Part shown: piece by piece, positions 1 to 11,581 of the stretch
Layout of the letters: the number at the start of each line of letters is the position of its first letter
Numbering within the stretch: position 1 is the first letter of the stretch
Source: Patiria miniata
Lineage: Eukaryota > Echinodermata > Asteroidea > Valvatida > Asterinidae
Reading direction: 5' to 3'
Assembly: GCF_015706575.1 (NCBI RefSeq)
Contig: NW_024037056.1
Coordinates: forward strand, 16,915,405-16,979,404
DNA length: 64,000 bases
Translations under genes and position numbers: made by a program
Notes under the pieces: model-generated
What the model saw: the letters and a program-made list of their open reading frames with translations, nothing else
What the model was told of the DNA's origin: nothing
The model's database searches: none

Positions 1-751
1 GAAAATTGGGGGGATTTGCAGGTGCCGACACAAAACTGCTCTTTTCTAAAGACACCAAGCCTTTTAGGGGGCGGGTAGTGATGTTTACGATGCCACTTAA
101 TCCGTTTGGACACCACAGTAAACGATGGTGGCATTTAGTATTCAGCTTGATGAGAAGCCTCCAATTACTTATCATGATTTCACGGCATGATCAGAATAAA
201 TTCACCTTGGAAAAAGCTACGCTACTCGGTAAAAGTCACTATTAAAAGGATAGCTACTTAAGTGACAAACTTTTAATTCCTCCATGTGCCAATTGTATTT
301 TTTTGTTTTGTTATTTACTACCTGGGCATAAATTTACATCTTTTGGAAGGATGCAAAACCTAAACACAATCAATTTGTCACATTTTTCATGACATAAGGC
401 AGTTTCAACAAACAACTGCATTACAGATTGCAAGCCAAAAATAGTGTAAAACTGATATGGGATGACCTTTTGTAACCATTTATCAAAGAAGGGTAAGGCC
501 AACCATAATTTTTTTTTATGGGAAAATGAGGGAAAAAAAACACCCAAAACCATCAATTACTACTTTTTCCCCTGGACTACACGCAGACACCTCCAAATGA
601 TCGTACACACACAAAAATTTGCCCCAACCCAAAAAAATTCCTTCCCTACCTAACTTATTTTCGAATACCAATCGGAAGCATTTTTTTTCTTTTTTTTGCC
701 TAAGGCCCTAATGCAGCAGCAACTTGCTCACCCTCTACCACTTTGATCAAT

Positions 752-768
752 TCAGACGTCTCTTTTTT
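752..768 (-). other. candidate terminal exon of the GTSF1-like gene
   Basis: After the phase-1 donor at 2121, an acceptor CTAACAG at 775-769 opens a reading frame of the right phase that gives KKRDV and then TGA (754-752). The pyrimidine tract is poor and no homology supports it, so this is only a guess. Reading through the donor instead stops at 2075. Confidence 0.15.
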
Positions 769-1467
769 CTGTTAGGACGTATTCGGATCGGATGTGATTT
801 GTCAGATTACTAGCAGTCTGTTATGCAGAGATTTTATGCGTCTGGCTCACGAGAAATGGGTTTTTGTCTCTTGGAAAGAATAGCAGTGTCTAGCAGAGAG
901 ACAAAGAGACTTTGAAAGAAAGTGACGACATCCTTGGAATCACATTGTTGGAGGACACTAAACTTTTAATGGTTCTTCTTTTCATTGGACAAACGTTTGC
1001 CTCCCGCAGAGGACTCTGGTATGGCACAACTTCCTGCCAGAAAATAAAGGATTTTCCCCTGAAAAACACCTTTTGGGGTGCAATTTAGGTGTAACAAATG
1101 GACGAAGGAAACAGGTGGGCGGGTAATGGGAAAAATCACGGGGTTGCATTCAGGTTAAATGAAAGCACATTACGATGTGTTATAGCTGTGTCTGTTAACT
1201 TTTTTGACCCCCCAATAATGAAGTGTTTGTAATGAATGCTCTTATCCAGGGTCCAGATTCCCTAAGCTGCTAAGTACCGTAGCAAGTACAGCAATATGCT
1301 AAGCTTAGAAAGCACTTGCAGGGCTGCCATGCTCGAGTAAGAGCTGAGCGTGAGAATTTGGCGATGGAGCTCGATCAGAACGAATGCGATCGTGAAACGA
1401 AAAGCCCTAACGGCGTGGGTATCGAGGCCTTCCTAGGACCCCAGACAATTTTTTTATTCTAGACGCT

Positions 1468-1600
1468 CTGTGGTGCGATTTGAGGCAATTTCGGACCACT
1501 TTTTAAAGGCAAATGATGAGCAAAAGATCATCATTAAAACATAATTTTCAAGTTGGAGTCAATTATGTTTTTTCATATTTTTTTAGCGTGAGAAAGCCTG
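1468..1600. repeat. dispersed repeat fragment, copy 1
   Basis: The run from TGGTGCGATTTGAGGCAATT through the ATCATCATT...AGTTTGGAGTCA-like block is recognisably the same as 61890-62000. Both copies are diverged with small indels. No terminal repeats were found. Confidence 0.55.
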
Positions 1601-2121
1601 TGTGGGCGATAGAGCCTGAGAATAACCTGAAAGTTAGCCAACTTATGAAAACCTAAAAGTAAAACCAGAAACAAGAGTTCAAGAACTCCTGCATTAGCAG
1701 ATGCACACTACAACACTGCATTATTGCATGGAACGTTTCTATAAAAGAAAATCACGGCTTGTGGTCCCTTTATTTGTCAATGTAAACTGGTCCCACTAGA
1801 GGGGGCTATTACAACATAATGTCCGAGTAAAGTCGCTGAAGCTACTACACAATGTCATGCTGCTTTGAACAAACTGTTTTGCTGAGAAAAAAAGTCACAT
1901 ATAAAATCCATATGATTCGCACTTAGGACATTTTCATAATTACCATCTCTAAGAAATTTAAACCATGCCTTCAAACACATGCACATCATAAATCGTATAA
2001 GATTGCCTCAACAAACAACAAAAAACAAAAAGAACCAATATTAAACAAATAAAACTATTTTTTAGAACTAATTTTTAAAACAATCTATTTCCAATAATAA
2101 ACAATAAAAATGTTGACTTAC

Positions 2122-5100
2122 TTGTACTTGTTCCCGGTCTCGGCATAGAGTTCTGGCCTGGCATGAGCACTGCTCTTCCCATTCCAATGGGTCCATGTGG
2201 GACCCGCTGTCTAATGGGGAGCATGCCCCCTGGAAAATCAACGGCATAAATGTTCACCTTTAAATGTTATGTGAGTACAAACAACAGTTACACACTGCAG
2301 TAGTTTTAAATAAATGAAGGGAAGTTAGTTATGAGCATGGCTCTTCCCAATCCAATGGGGCTGCTTGCAACACTGTTTAATTGAATGCACGGCCTCTGGA
2401 AAATCAAGAGGTCTTTTTAAAATAAATATGGGGTCTTTTTATTCAAAACGTATTGAAATTTTTAATCTGTATTCCCAAGAGTCTAGGCAAGGGCTTACAC
2501 ATGTAATATGAACAATCAGGCTTTTTCAATATTTTCTACAAAAAAGAAAGATATTATGTAAATTTTTTTGACCCGGTCATTTCAGATACTGTGTCAAATA
2601 ACAATCTAAAACACTACATTTTTGACAAAATTCCTCGTTATTTTTTCTTAATAAATTTTCAAGTTGTATGTTTGATTCCAATCAAAAAACTATTTTTAAA
2701 ATATTTTTTTGTGGGGGGGGGGGGGAGAGTTTGCAACCCTATGAAAAACGTTTTCATTTTGGTCACAAATACATCCGCCTTGCCAGCAGACTGGCTCCCA
2801 GACCATATATTATCGATACTGATTGTGGGGCCGGAACCAGCCTACAACGCGAGAATTGAATTGTTGACAGGCCGCTAGTAATTTAAAAAGTGTAAATTAA
2901 TAATTCGTTAAAAAATTGGCCAATTTTTTTCGGTCGGTGTGCGATTCAAAAGTGAATAACTTAAGTAAGTAACTTTTTGTATTTCTAGAAAAAACAGCAG
3001 CTTAGAAAAGGAATCTATTTTTCAGGGTGAAACTCAAAAAAAAAAGCACAGGGAATCATCGTTAAGTTTTGTTTCGCCTTAAGACAACTCTTACCGTTTT
3101 GTTGTGGCATTTGTCTCGGTTCAATGCCAGCCACTGCTCTGGGTAGCTGCTTTGGACGTCTCATGTCATCCCTTGGAGGTTCAGGCTCCATCGGTTCCTC
3201 GTCATCGATGCTAGGTAAACAAATCGACAAACAAACAAACGTGGTTAAGAACAAACAGAGGAGTTTATTTCCTATTTATCAAAAGTCGGTTGCAAAATTG
3301 TTTGCCAGAAACTGAGTTCAGTCATTTGTGAGGTGTTCTTGCAAAATGAAACGGAACTAAATGCCCAAAAACCAAATGGGTGTAATTTTTTTTCTTTGAT
3401 TTTCAGAATTATTGATATTTGTTATCTTCGATATGTCAACTACACATATTTTAAAGAAATGGTATAAAAATCGTGGAATAATTTATAATTTTTAAGGAAA
3501 AACAATGGACATCTTTCTTTTTCACGAATACAAAACTCAAAACTTTCATGGCCTTTTTCTCGGTATTTTACTTTTTGACATTTCAATAAAAAACATAGTA
3601 ACTAATCTTAGAAAATTTACTTTAAGTCAGCACTGTTCTTATGAACCTCAAGCAGTTTGCGGTTGAACTCCTTCTTCTGAGCCTTGGTCATTCTGTGGAT
3701 GAAATGGTAGAAGAAATATCAATCAGATTAGGGAAAAAAACTTATGAATAAATTACTTTCATAACTAAGGAATGACTATCCTTTTGGGTAGTTGGTAATT
3801 TTCAGTTGTACAGGGTGAGTAAAAAAAACGAAACCCAAATGTCAGGACTATTGTTTTACTGAAATTCTGCATGTAGCACTTTCAAAATATAGGACATGAA
3901 AGCCCAATTCATAAGCTTTCTTTTAGTACAAGAATCATTCAGATCACTCATGTACTTTTCAAGTTACGGAATTTTAAACACAACCACCGTTTTAAAGTTC
4001 TGTCCACGGATCACAAAAAAAGGTGTGCGTTCTTTCAGCAAAACGAAAACAATTCACACTCATCCCTATGTGATTTGTTTTCGTTTTGCTGAAAGAACAC
4101 TGAACTTGGGCATGCGACCGGGAACACATAAAAAAAAGAGGAAATCACAAGGTTTACAAGAGTTTTTCAATTAACTACCTAGGGGTGTGCAAAATCATAT
4201 TAAAATTGGGGAATTCAGGACTGTTAGGGCTATTGGTAAAAGTGTGTCAAAGTAAAAAACATTTGTATCACTGTGGGGAAAAGTTACGAAGGTCTTGCAA
4301 AAAGGGCTCTATATATCCCATATGTGGGTCTGGAGCCGTGGGCCGTTAAACTCGACTCTCGTGATACTTCTAGATTTAAGCAAATGATTGATATGTAAAT
4401 GTACCATTGTTCTCATGGCCTACCTACCCAACTAAGGAATGGATTCTCTCTGGGTCCTCATCCTGGTAGTGTGCTTTGCGGGGTTCACTCTCTTCTGTTA
4501 AAACAAAAAATTGTAAACAAAATTATTTTATGACGGAGGTAATTTTGAGGATGGCGCTTTACCCTTGCTCTTTGATTGTATATTTTGTAGTCAGTCAGCA
4601 AGATATGCCGAAACCCTCCAAATGGAGGGATGATAGTATACAAATATTTACTGCTTCGAGTGTTGTAGTAAAACTAGCGTCCCAAGGTGATCCATTGAGG
4701 GAAAAGAGGGAAAATAGAATGCTCCATTGATCACAGAGGGACGCTAGTTTTAGTACTCCATGAGAAAAAGCAGTCAATATTTTTGTTTAATTTAATTTAA
4801 TTTAATTTATTTTATTTCTTTTTGGGATACACTTATTACAACAAACAATGACATTCAATACATAAAAATTCACATGAATATTTCAGACAAAACATACGCA
4901 ATTTAAAATTTAACCAGCTTCGCTGGATTACCCAAAAGAAACATAGTTTCTGTCAAGAGGCTCTCCAACCGATTAAATAGGAAACACAACAATGTTAATA
5001 AATTATATTATGTAAAAACTTTAAGACATAAAAACTACTTAAAGAAATACAACAATTTATAACACCTGTCCCACAGATTCTGCTTGATTTTTAAGCAATA

Positions 5101-7465
5101 ACTGATTAATTTAATCTAAATCTAATTAAAATCTACTTCTATTTGAATACCAAAGTAACTGAAAAGTAACTAGCACTTTTCCAAACTATCTTTCACAAAA
5201 TGTTTGAACCCAGCTCTGTAGCGCTAGCATTTGGGAACAAATTGCGCAACGTGCACCCTGTATGCATTTGCACACAATACCGGATGCTATGTGTATAGTT
5301 CTTTGGTCGTTACAGGTACAGTGCTTCGGTTGCTATGGGTATAGTACTTTTGGCTGTGCACAGCAACATAGCAATAATAGTGAATGCCATGTGACTAGCT
5401 CTCGGCCAATCAAGATACAGAACCTGTGGGTGAGGTTAATAATTACCTATGTCCCAGTTTTCAGATGAGGTAGGGTGACAGTCATGGCGGTAGCTGGGGA
5501 CGGATGTGTCCCCCTTCAGGTAGCTTCCGTCTGTGCCATGCTGCGTCTGGGCTGTTCATAAAAAAGTGAAACAGAATCATTAGGCTAATTGAGAACGAAA
5601 AAGTTGGTCTTAGATAAAGGATTAGTAATTCTGATTACTGTATAGTGGAGTCCCCTAACGTGACGCACTTCGACGTTTCCCTTGACTTTCCTCATACAGT
5701 GTTGCCAAACCTCTTTGTTGAAAAACTGCAAATTCATTCAGTTAAATACTGTTACTATTACCTTAATAATGCTTGCTGTTGAACCTTTGTGAACAATTTC
5801 AGTGTCATGAAATTAAGTCCGACATTCATAAAAAGGTGGCTAGTAGGAATGAGATTCTCAAAAATCTCAATGTCGAATTGACAGGTAGGTCCAACTTTGA
5901 TATTTTGGATTGACTGTCAAGCCCTTTAAAGACTCTGTACAGATGCTGAAAAGATGATGTGGAAACAGTGTCTTCTTAAGGAATAATGACCATTTAACCC
6001 TGGTTTGTAAAGCGCCCCCCCGGTACCTCGGCCTGTCTATAGCTCGTCCGGTCTTCAGTCCAGTCTAGTCCGGTATGTAGGTCTGTCGGACTGAAGTCAG
6101 TCAGGCGCATCAGTTTATTTCCCCTTGGGGAACGTCCAGAGCAGAACAACAGACGGCTTATCGGATTACGGACTTGTAGCCAGAGATTACCAAACTGTTT
6201 AAGGGAGTAAGTAATTTACGGTCCCATTGTGCCAAACCACATGGCAGGGTTTTGATCTGTGCCTGCGAAGGGGCTCTTTTGTTTCGCGTTGGGGGATGAA
6301 AACCACAAGCTGGCGTTTTCTGGGATAGATTACATGTGCCAACACTTGCAAACAATAGACCCCAGGATGGGACAGTTCTTGATCAGCCACCGGACTAGCC
6401 ATCTGGGGCGGTAGCTGGGCCGGTAAGAAAGGGCTTTTTGGGAGGGGGGGGGGGGGAGCTTACAGGGGGCCCTTTACAAACCAGGGTTGAATGGTCACTA
6501 AACCTAAGAAGGCTGGTTTTGTCATGACGGTGGAAAGCTCGAGTCAGCCACTAAAAATGACTGCGGGAACCCGTTGTATAAAACCAAGATTGAACTCACC
6601 ATAGGCCAGGTCGGGTTCGATGGTGCTCCTGTCCGGGCAGTTAGCCACGTGGTGACGCAGCTCAGACACGGGAATGATGTGCCTGGCGTTGAAGGGGCAG
6701 AAGTGCTTCTTGGCACCCCTGTGGTTCTGAAACAGAAACGGAGTTTTTGAACATCATTTCTAATCCATTTCAACATCTTTGAAGTTTATATCTGTACCGC
6801 CCAAAACAATGCCAGCAAGTAGGATTTTACGGATTCTTCTAGGAATAAATACAATGTAACACAATGCAGTACAATGTAATATAATGTAATACAATGTAAT
6901 ACAATGTAAAACAATGCAGTACAATGTAATATAATGTAATACAATGTAAAATAATGCAGTACAATGTAATATAATGTAATACAACGTAACACAATGTAAT
7001 ACAATGTAATATAATGCAGTACAATGTAATATAATGTAATACAATGTAACACAATGTAACACAATGAAATACAATGTAACACATGCAGTACAATGTAATA
7101 TAATGTAATACAATGTAACACAATGTAACACAATGTAATACAATGTGATACAATGCAGTGCAATGTAATATAATGTTAACACAATGTAATACAATGTAAT
7201 ACAATGTAACACAATGTAATACAATGTAATACATTGTAATACAATGTAACACAATGAAGTACAGGTACTAGTGGTGGACAGTGTTCTTATGGCTCATAAT
7301 TGTCAATGACGAATGGAATGATGGGAATACCTTTCTACATTTCATGATGTGGTATGGGTAGCGCTTGGCCAGAATCCGGTGTACTTTGTCGTAGGGGCAG
7401 ATGACATACTGCTCTGGGTCGCAGTCATCCATGCTGGGCAGGGCGTACTCGTTGGCTAGAGGCAT
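2122..7465 (-). CDS. GTSF1: GTSF1/Asterix-like CHHC zinc-finger protein (3' end unresolved)
   Basis: Gametocyte-specific factor 1 family: an RNA-binding cofactor of PIWI proteins in nuclear piRNA silencing. Coding exons, all phase-compatible: 7465-7331, 6726-6600, 5551-5447, 4494-4428, 3692-3621, 3210-3095, 2229-2122, giving 243 codons so far. Finger 1 (CPYDKVHRILAKRYPYHIMKC) has C23, H29, H39, C43; finger 2 (CPFNARHIIPVSELRHHVANC) has C55, H61, H71, C75. This is the U11-48K-type CHHC pair typical of the family. A W/D-containing segment (SSENWD) follows, where GTSF1 proteins carry their PIWI-interacting tail, then a charged and Pro/Gly/Met-rich tail. The start is the first Met of exon 7494-7331. 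Its acceptor at 7496-7495 implies an upstream noncoding exon. The last visible donor is at 2121, so at least one more exon is expected; a weak candidate is at 768-752 (KKRDV then stop). The tail is longer than in vertebrate GTSF1 (about 167 aa). Confidence 0.88.
2329..2401 (-). pseudogene. decayed duplicate of GTSF1 exon 7
   Basis: Lies in the intron between 3095 and 2229. On the minus strand it matches exon 2229-2122: the acceptor context GATTTTCCAG is kept, followed by an alignable run ending CCCATTGGATTGGGAAGAG, against CCCATTGGAATGGGAAGAG in the exon. An indel shifts the frame, so it reads as a relic of a local exon duplication. Confidence 0.65.
2655..3062. repeat. dispersed repeat family A, copy 1
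   Basis: About 400 bp shared with 18858-19215: both carry TTGTATGTTTxATTCCAA, a polypurine tract, GCAGACTGG, TATCGATACTGATTG, GGAACCAGCCTAC and then TTTGTATT(T/G)CTAGAAAAA. A shorter third copy lies at 41165-41282. It stops about 30 bp from the GTSF1 exon ending at 3095. Class unknown. Confidence 0.7.
3811..4175. mobile_element. CAGGGTGAGT-ended element, mariner-like, copy 1
   Basis: Starts after TA (3809-3810) with CAGGGTGAGTAAAAAAA. The first 200 bp match 45250-45450 closely (TGCATGTAGCACTTTCAAAA, TTACGGA, GTTCTGTCC). Beyond that it holds a 24-bp-arm hairpin at 4029-4098. The right terminus was not found, so the end coordinate is approximate. Confidence 0.55.
4029..4098. repeat. hairpin, 24-bp perfect arms
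   Basis: Left arm 4029-4052 begins GTTCTTTCAGCAAAACGAAA; right arm 4075-4098 is its exact reverse complement. The loop is 22 bp. It sits inside the mariner-like element and probably marks its internal inverted repeat. Confidence 0.85.
4756..5250 (-). mobile_element. possible 3' end of a retroelement
   Basis: Read on the minus strand, AT-rich sequence ends in a run of TAAAT-like units (plus strand 4785-4810), as many non-LTR retroelements do. No reverse-transcriptase remnant was recognised, so the class is a guess. Confidence 0.3.
5972..6511. mobile_element. inverted-repeat DNA element (about 540 bp)
   Basis: The ends are inverted copies. The left has CTTCTTAAGG then TGACCATTTAACCCTGGTTT; the right, reverse-complemented, has CCTTCTTAGG then TGACCATTCAACCCTGGTTT. 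Both continue into TGTAAAG and a C-rich run. TIRs are about 45 bp. It lies in a GTSF1 intron, ending about 90 bp from the exon at 6600. It has no coding capacity. Confidence 0.75.
6800..7275. repeat. decamer minisatellite (ACAATGTAAT)n in a dispersed element, copy 1
   Basis: About 40 units of a 10-bp repeat (ACAATGTAAT, with variants TATAATGTAAT, ACAATGCAGT and ACAATGTAAC) from 6850 to 7260. Flanks AATAAATACAATG on the left and GTACAGGTACTAGTGG on the right recur around the arrays or short cores at 14328, 57595 and 61357. It lies in a GTSF1 intron. The long reverse-strand open frames (CYIVLHCITLY...) are repeat artefacts. Confidence 0.9.
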
Positions 7466-7494
7466 GTTGGAAACTGATTTCACAATGCGAGAAT

Positions 7495-8564
7495 CTGAAG
7501 AGAAAAAAACCCAGATCTGAAGTAGATCAGTGATTTGTCTAAAAGGGAGTAATTTACACAACGATGACGCCGCACGTTTTCCGGTGTTTGTTAGACATGT
7601 CCGCAGTAAGCTCGTCAGAACATTTTATAATTTTGAAAAGACATGCATCTTGGGCCAAGTTAGAAATAGAATAGGCCTACTTTGAAAATGCACTGAACTC
7701 TCCATTGACATTGAAAGTTTGTACCGTTTGTATACACAACCAACATGACCAAAGTCAGAATTGTAGTAGTAGTAGTACTACATTCTTTCCTGAAATATAG
7801 CACATAATAAAATTAAAAAGGCACTGAAATATAGCACATAATAAAATAAAAAAGGCAAAATTTCGATCTTTTCCCAAGCCCCCGATAAAACTCGACTCAC
7901 TCTTAATCCCCCCCCCCCCCCACCCGGCACCCACCCCCGCCGTGAGCATGGCGAAATGACATGCGACATTGCGAGCGAGTCGAGTTGCTGAACATGCTGA
8001 AACGCAATCGACAAAGAAATAAGAATGTCCCTTATAAAACACTATAAAACAACGCAAAAACTTAATAAAACTACCACAACGTAACTGGTAATGTCAATAA
8101 AATTACCTGAATAACTTCAATGGAGATATGTTGTTATCAATTTACCAATAAATGTCAAAAATAACAGCAACTTTCACGACGTACTTCACAGGTTGCACTT
8201 GCAATTTGCAAATGGAAATTTCTCGGAATAAACATGATGTCATGTTATACCATTTTAAAGAGGGGGGGGTCAATTTTTTTTCTATCTTTAATTTCTGATA
8301 AAACAAAATAGACAACAGAAATAATTCCAAATTTGTTTTATTAAATCCCGAAAATCAAGTGGGGAATATAAAAGACTAAAAAGATATCCTGGAAATTACG
8401 GTCGAAATAAGACAAAATTTAACAATTATCACCTTCAATATAAGTGGTATGACCTAAGCGGTATGTCGTTTTCACTAACAAAACTAGAGAGGGCGCCCTT
8501 TCTACCCGCGCAATTTGGATACTTCCCTAAAAATTCATGAAAAATAAACACTGTACAGGCCAAG
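7495..8564. promoter_or_regulatory. shared GTSF1/MRNIP divergent intergenic region
   Basis: About 1.07 kb lies between the first recognised exon of GTSF1 (minus) and the MRNIP start codon (plus). It holds a C-tract (about 7909-7922), AT-rich DNA, and probably an unlocated 5' noncoding exon of GTSF1. No TATA box stands out. A bidirectional promoter is an inference from the arrangement. Confidence 0.4.
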
Positions 8565-11308
8565 ATGCCGCAAGAATTTCACGTGGTTCGCTGCTACGCC
8601 TGCCAGATTTTCCAAGTCCAGCAAGTAAAGAAGATCTCTAAGTGGGTGTGCAAGATGTGTGGGGAGAAACAGTCTCTCAAAAAGGTGGTGCTCGAGCTGT
8701 AAATAAGTGTAGTGTTATTGTTAAACTTATGATGTAATGTGCCCATCATCATTCAGTTGTTTCCCCCACCCCACCCCGGCCCCCGGGCTGCCCCACCCAA
8801 GACGTGGGGATTGTCACTTTTGAAGTGACAAAATCCCCACCCTCGGGCAAAATTTAAGTGCCTTTTTCCATGTAGTACGCCAATGGTAACAACAATGTAA
8901 TTTGAGTCAAAAATGATTGTTGATCAAAATCTTATTCCAACATCACACTGTCAGACCGCAGTTGCAAAGCCTAATTATTGTGAAAATTGTTTGGCAGGAG
9001 TACGGCAGAGGTTCAGGTCAAGACTGCAGACGGCACGTTCAGAGGCTGAACATGACGGCTGGGGAGTACGGAAATGTAGGTCGTGGGACGCAGGACTCAT
9101 TCCAGGAACAGGGCCACGGCTTCGCCCACGGTAGTTTGGAAGGTGACCATCGTACTCCTGCGGAGTCCAGACAGAAATCCTGTTTTGAAAACCCGAAGGT
9201 ATAAACTTCAGAAGCTGTTAAAGGAACTGAACAAGATGAAGGAATTGAAAGATTTCCATATACGAAGTTCACTCAACACCCTGTGTACAAACCCTATGAG
9301 ATTGGACTGAAAAATGCTAAGTGTTTTCTAAGAAAATGCTTGTATTTTCTCACTGCTCAAATTGACTTTGATGACATGAAATTGCTATCTGGGGGCTTGT
9401 TAGTCAATACAGAGGAAAATTAGTGAACTTCGTATATATGGAAATCTCTCCGTTCGAAGGAATTCCTTTTGTTATTGTTCATTGCCTGTTACTTGTTTGC
9501 AAATTTGTGAAGGACATTCTTATATTCCACTCCGTCCAAGTCCAACTTTTTGGTTTTCCTTATTCAGAATTGTACATTTCTTTATTTTTGTTCATAACTT
9601 CCAACAGCCAGAAACCTCTCTTTCAAGATGGCAGGCGTTTGTTGCCGACGATGACAACACTGACGAGATATCCACTCAAGATGATGACTTACTCCCTCAG
9701 CTGGGCAATGCCGAGATCACACTGAGTAGGCCGGTTCACCAGGGGAGAGGAGGGAAGAGGTACGGTGGATGGAAGAGCAGAAGAAAGAGGAAGCGAGAAG
9801 ATTTTGATCAGGTTTGGAAAATTTTCCAATTAGACCAAGACTAGCAGTAATAAGACCAAGACTAGCAGTAATTTGGGGCCTTAATTTAGATTAAGGCCCC
9901 AAATTACTGACGGAATTACTGTACTGATGCTTTGTTATTGAAATTAAACATAAACTACACCAACTTAATTAATTTCCGTACTCAATTTTCTTTGTCACTT
10001 TTAAGCCTTTTGTTATAATGGCAAAGTGCCTTATTTTAATTAGTGTTTACCGTCAATGTGCCCAAAACATGTTCATATTTTGTCTGTGATTTAATATATT
10101 TGAAGCTCATATCAAGCTTTCCAAACTTTGCACGACAAAACTTGCAAACTTGTCACTTTTCTTTTGTAATGCCAGTCCATGTTATTTAGTGCTGTATGCT
10201 CGCACTGATTTCAGGCAATTCATTTGTTTAAGTAAAATCAAATTCCTTATTTTTCTATCCTTAGGATATCGATGTCGACTCCATGACAGCAATCCATCAA
10301 AACAGGAAATCGCCCGTGTCGGCAACTCCACAAAATAGGCCTGCCTTTTCCTGCAGTTCCAAGGCATCCAGCTTTCAAGATCGAGAGGACATTTTCCCCA
10401 GTCCACCTAAGTCACTCCATCGTCCACCGGAAACAGCACAACAGTTCTCCAATGTTGCGGATACCGACAGAGTCCAAACTGGGAAAGTTCAAGTGAAAAA
10501 TGGCACACCTGGACCAAACCGGAGCTGGAATGATAAAACAGAGGACACAGCTGTAAGAGAAGTTTCCAAGAAACACCGACCGGCAGAAACCGGCCAAAGT
10601 GCCACCAGCAAGTGGGGACAGTTCCTTCAGGATTCTGATGATAAAAATGAGGACATCATTGACAACCGAGGACCAGCAGAATCTGGCTGTACTGCCAGCA
10701 GCGAGTGGGGACAATTCCTCCAGGACTCTGAGGACATAAATGTTGATGGAAATGAGGACATCATTGACAACCGAGGACCAGCAGAATCTGGCTGTACTGC
10801 CAGCAGCAAGTGGGGACAATTCCTCCAAGACTCTGAGGACATAAATGATGATGAAAATGAGAACATGATTGACAACCGAGGACATGTTGCCAACCCAATC
10901 TCTGAATTCAAAGACACTTACCCCACACCGGCTCTTGTTCATACCGCAGCAGTTCTGAGGGACAGACAATCCACTGATCAAAGTCATCATACTGAGGACC
11001 TTATTGACAACAGAGGACATGTTGCAAAAGACACCACACAACAAATAGAGGACACTTACACTCCGTACGCTCATTTGAATTCCACCAAATTTCCAAATAA
11101 CAGGCAATCGACTGATCCAATTCAACCAGTCATGTGCCACGAAACATCTGTACAGGGTCATAGACTTGACAGAACAAAGGCACAGGGTAGGAAAAAAGTT
11201 GCACAAAGCAGTGAAAACAAAAGCTGCTTGCAGACGGAACTTCAGAAAAATGTGTTTTCCTTAGAGGATGAGGACCTTCTCGATGAGGTGTTCCAAGAAA
11301 ACTGGTAG
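8565..11308 (+). CDS. MRNIP: MRN complex-interacting protein (MRNIP)
   Basis: MRNIP binds the MRE11-RAD50-NBS1 complex and promotes ATM signalling at DNA breaks. Four exons, all phase 0: 8565-8684, 8998-9198, 9608-9811, 10265-11308; 522 aa. The N-terminus is diagnostic: paired cysteines CYAC (residues 10-13) and CKMC (29-32), then [17 protein letters not shown] and, across the junction, [14 protein letters not shown], which match the conserved MRNIP head. Exon 3 holds SLSRWQ and a basic cluster (KSRRKRKRE), a likely nuclear localisation signal. Exon 4 is acidic and repetitive, with three tandem [10 protein letters not shown] units (W292, W323, W358) and four IDNRG motifs. It ends in an acidic segment ([10 protein letters not shown]) where the human protein also ends acidic. 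It is longer than human MRNIP (343 aa), the difference being mainly the repeats. Confidence 0.92.
9247..9455. mobile_element. short MITE, TIR CGAAGTTCACT, copy 1
   Basis: About 200 bp with terminal inverted repeats GATTTCCATATACGAAGTTC at the left and the reverse complement at the right (TAGTGAACTTCGTATATATG). The same element lies inverted at 37084-37285. It sits in the second MRNIP intron. Confidence 0.8.
9838..9908. repeat. 20-bp tandem duplication plus a 19-bp-arm hairpin
   Basis: AAGACCAAGACTAGCAGTAA occurs twice in tandem, then arms AGTAATTTGGGGCCTTAAT (9867-9885) and the exact reverse complement (9890-9908) enclose a 4-bp loop. It lies in the third MRNIP intron, just after the donor at 9812. 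It would form a stable hairpin in the pre-mRNA. Confidence 0.8.
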
Positions 11309-11575
11309 TTGAAACAAAAACAATGTTACAGTCATACAACACAATTTGTGCACTAAGGTTCTGAGTGAAGACCCATAGAGAAATTCTGCTCACTCACACT
11401 AGCCTTGACATGGTATTTTGTTGAAACAAATTGCATGTTGCCTTATATACAAAACTCTTATAATTATTCAAAAACTATTACAAGCTGGTGGATGAGTCAA
11501 AATCAACATTTGTTGTGAAGAATGATTAGAAATACAACTATCTATGAAAAAAATGGGATGAGATTTTGATAATTG

Positions 11576-11581
11576 AATAAA
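11576..11581 (+). terminator. MRNIP polyadenylation signal
   Basis: AATAAA lies 268 bp after the MRNIP stop codon, in AT-rich sequence. It is the first canonical signal downstream. Confidence 0.55.

Larger units (their letters stand above)
1..2074. other. region downstream of GTSF1 without a recognisable gene
   Basis: AT-rich DNA. Open frames are short and have no recognisable similarity. It may hold the 3' UTR and last exon of the minus-strand GTSF1-like gene; an AATAAA on the minus strand lies near 1452-1457. A dispersed-repeat fragment at about 1468-1600 resembles 61890-62000. Confidence 0.5.

Noticed and set aside
6760..7254. Minus-strand frames of 125-164 codons (CYIVLHCITLY...)
   Set aside because: They are a translation of the decamer array; all three minus frames are open and alike. 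The same holds at 61326-61640.
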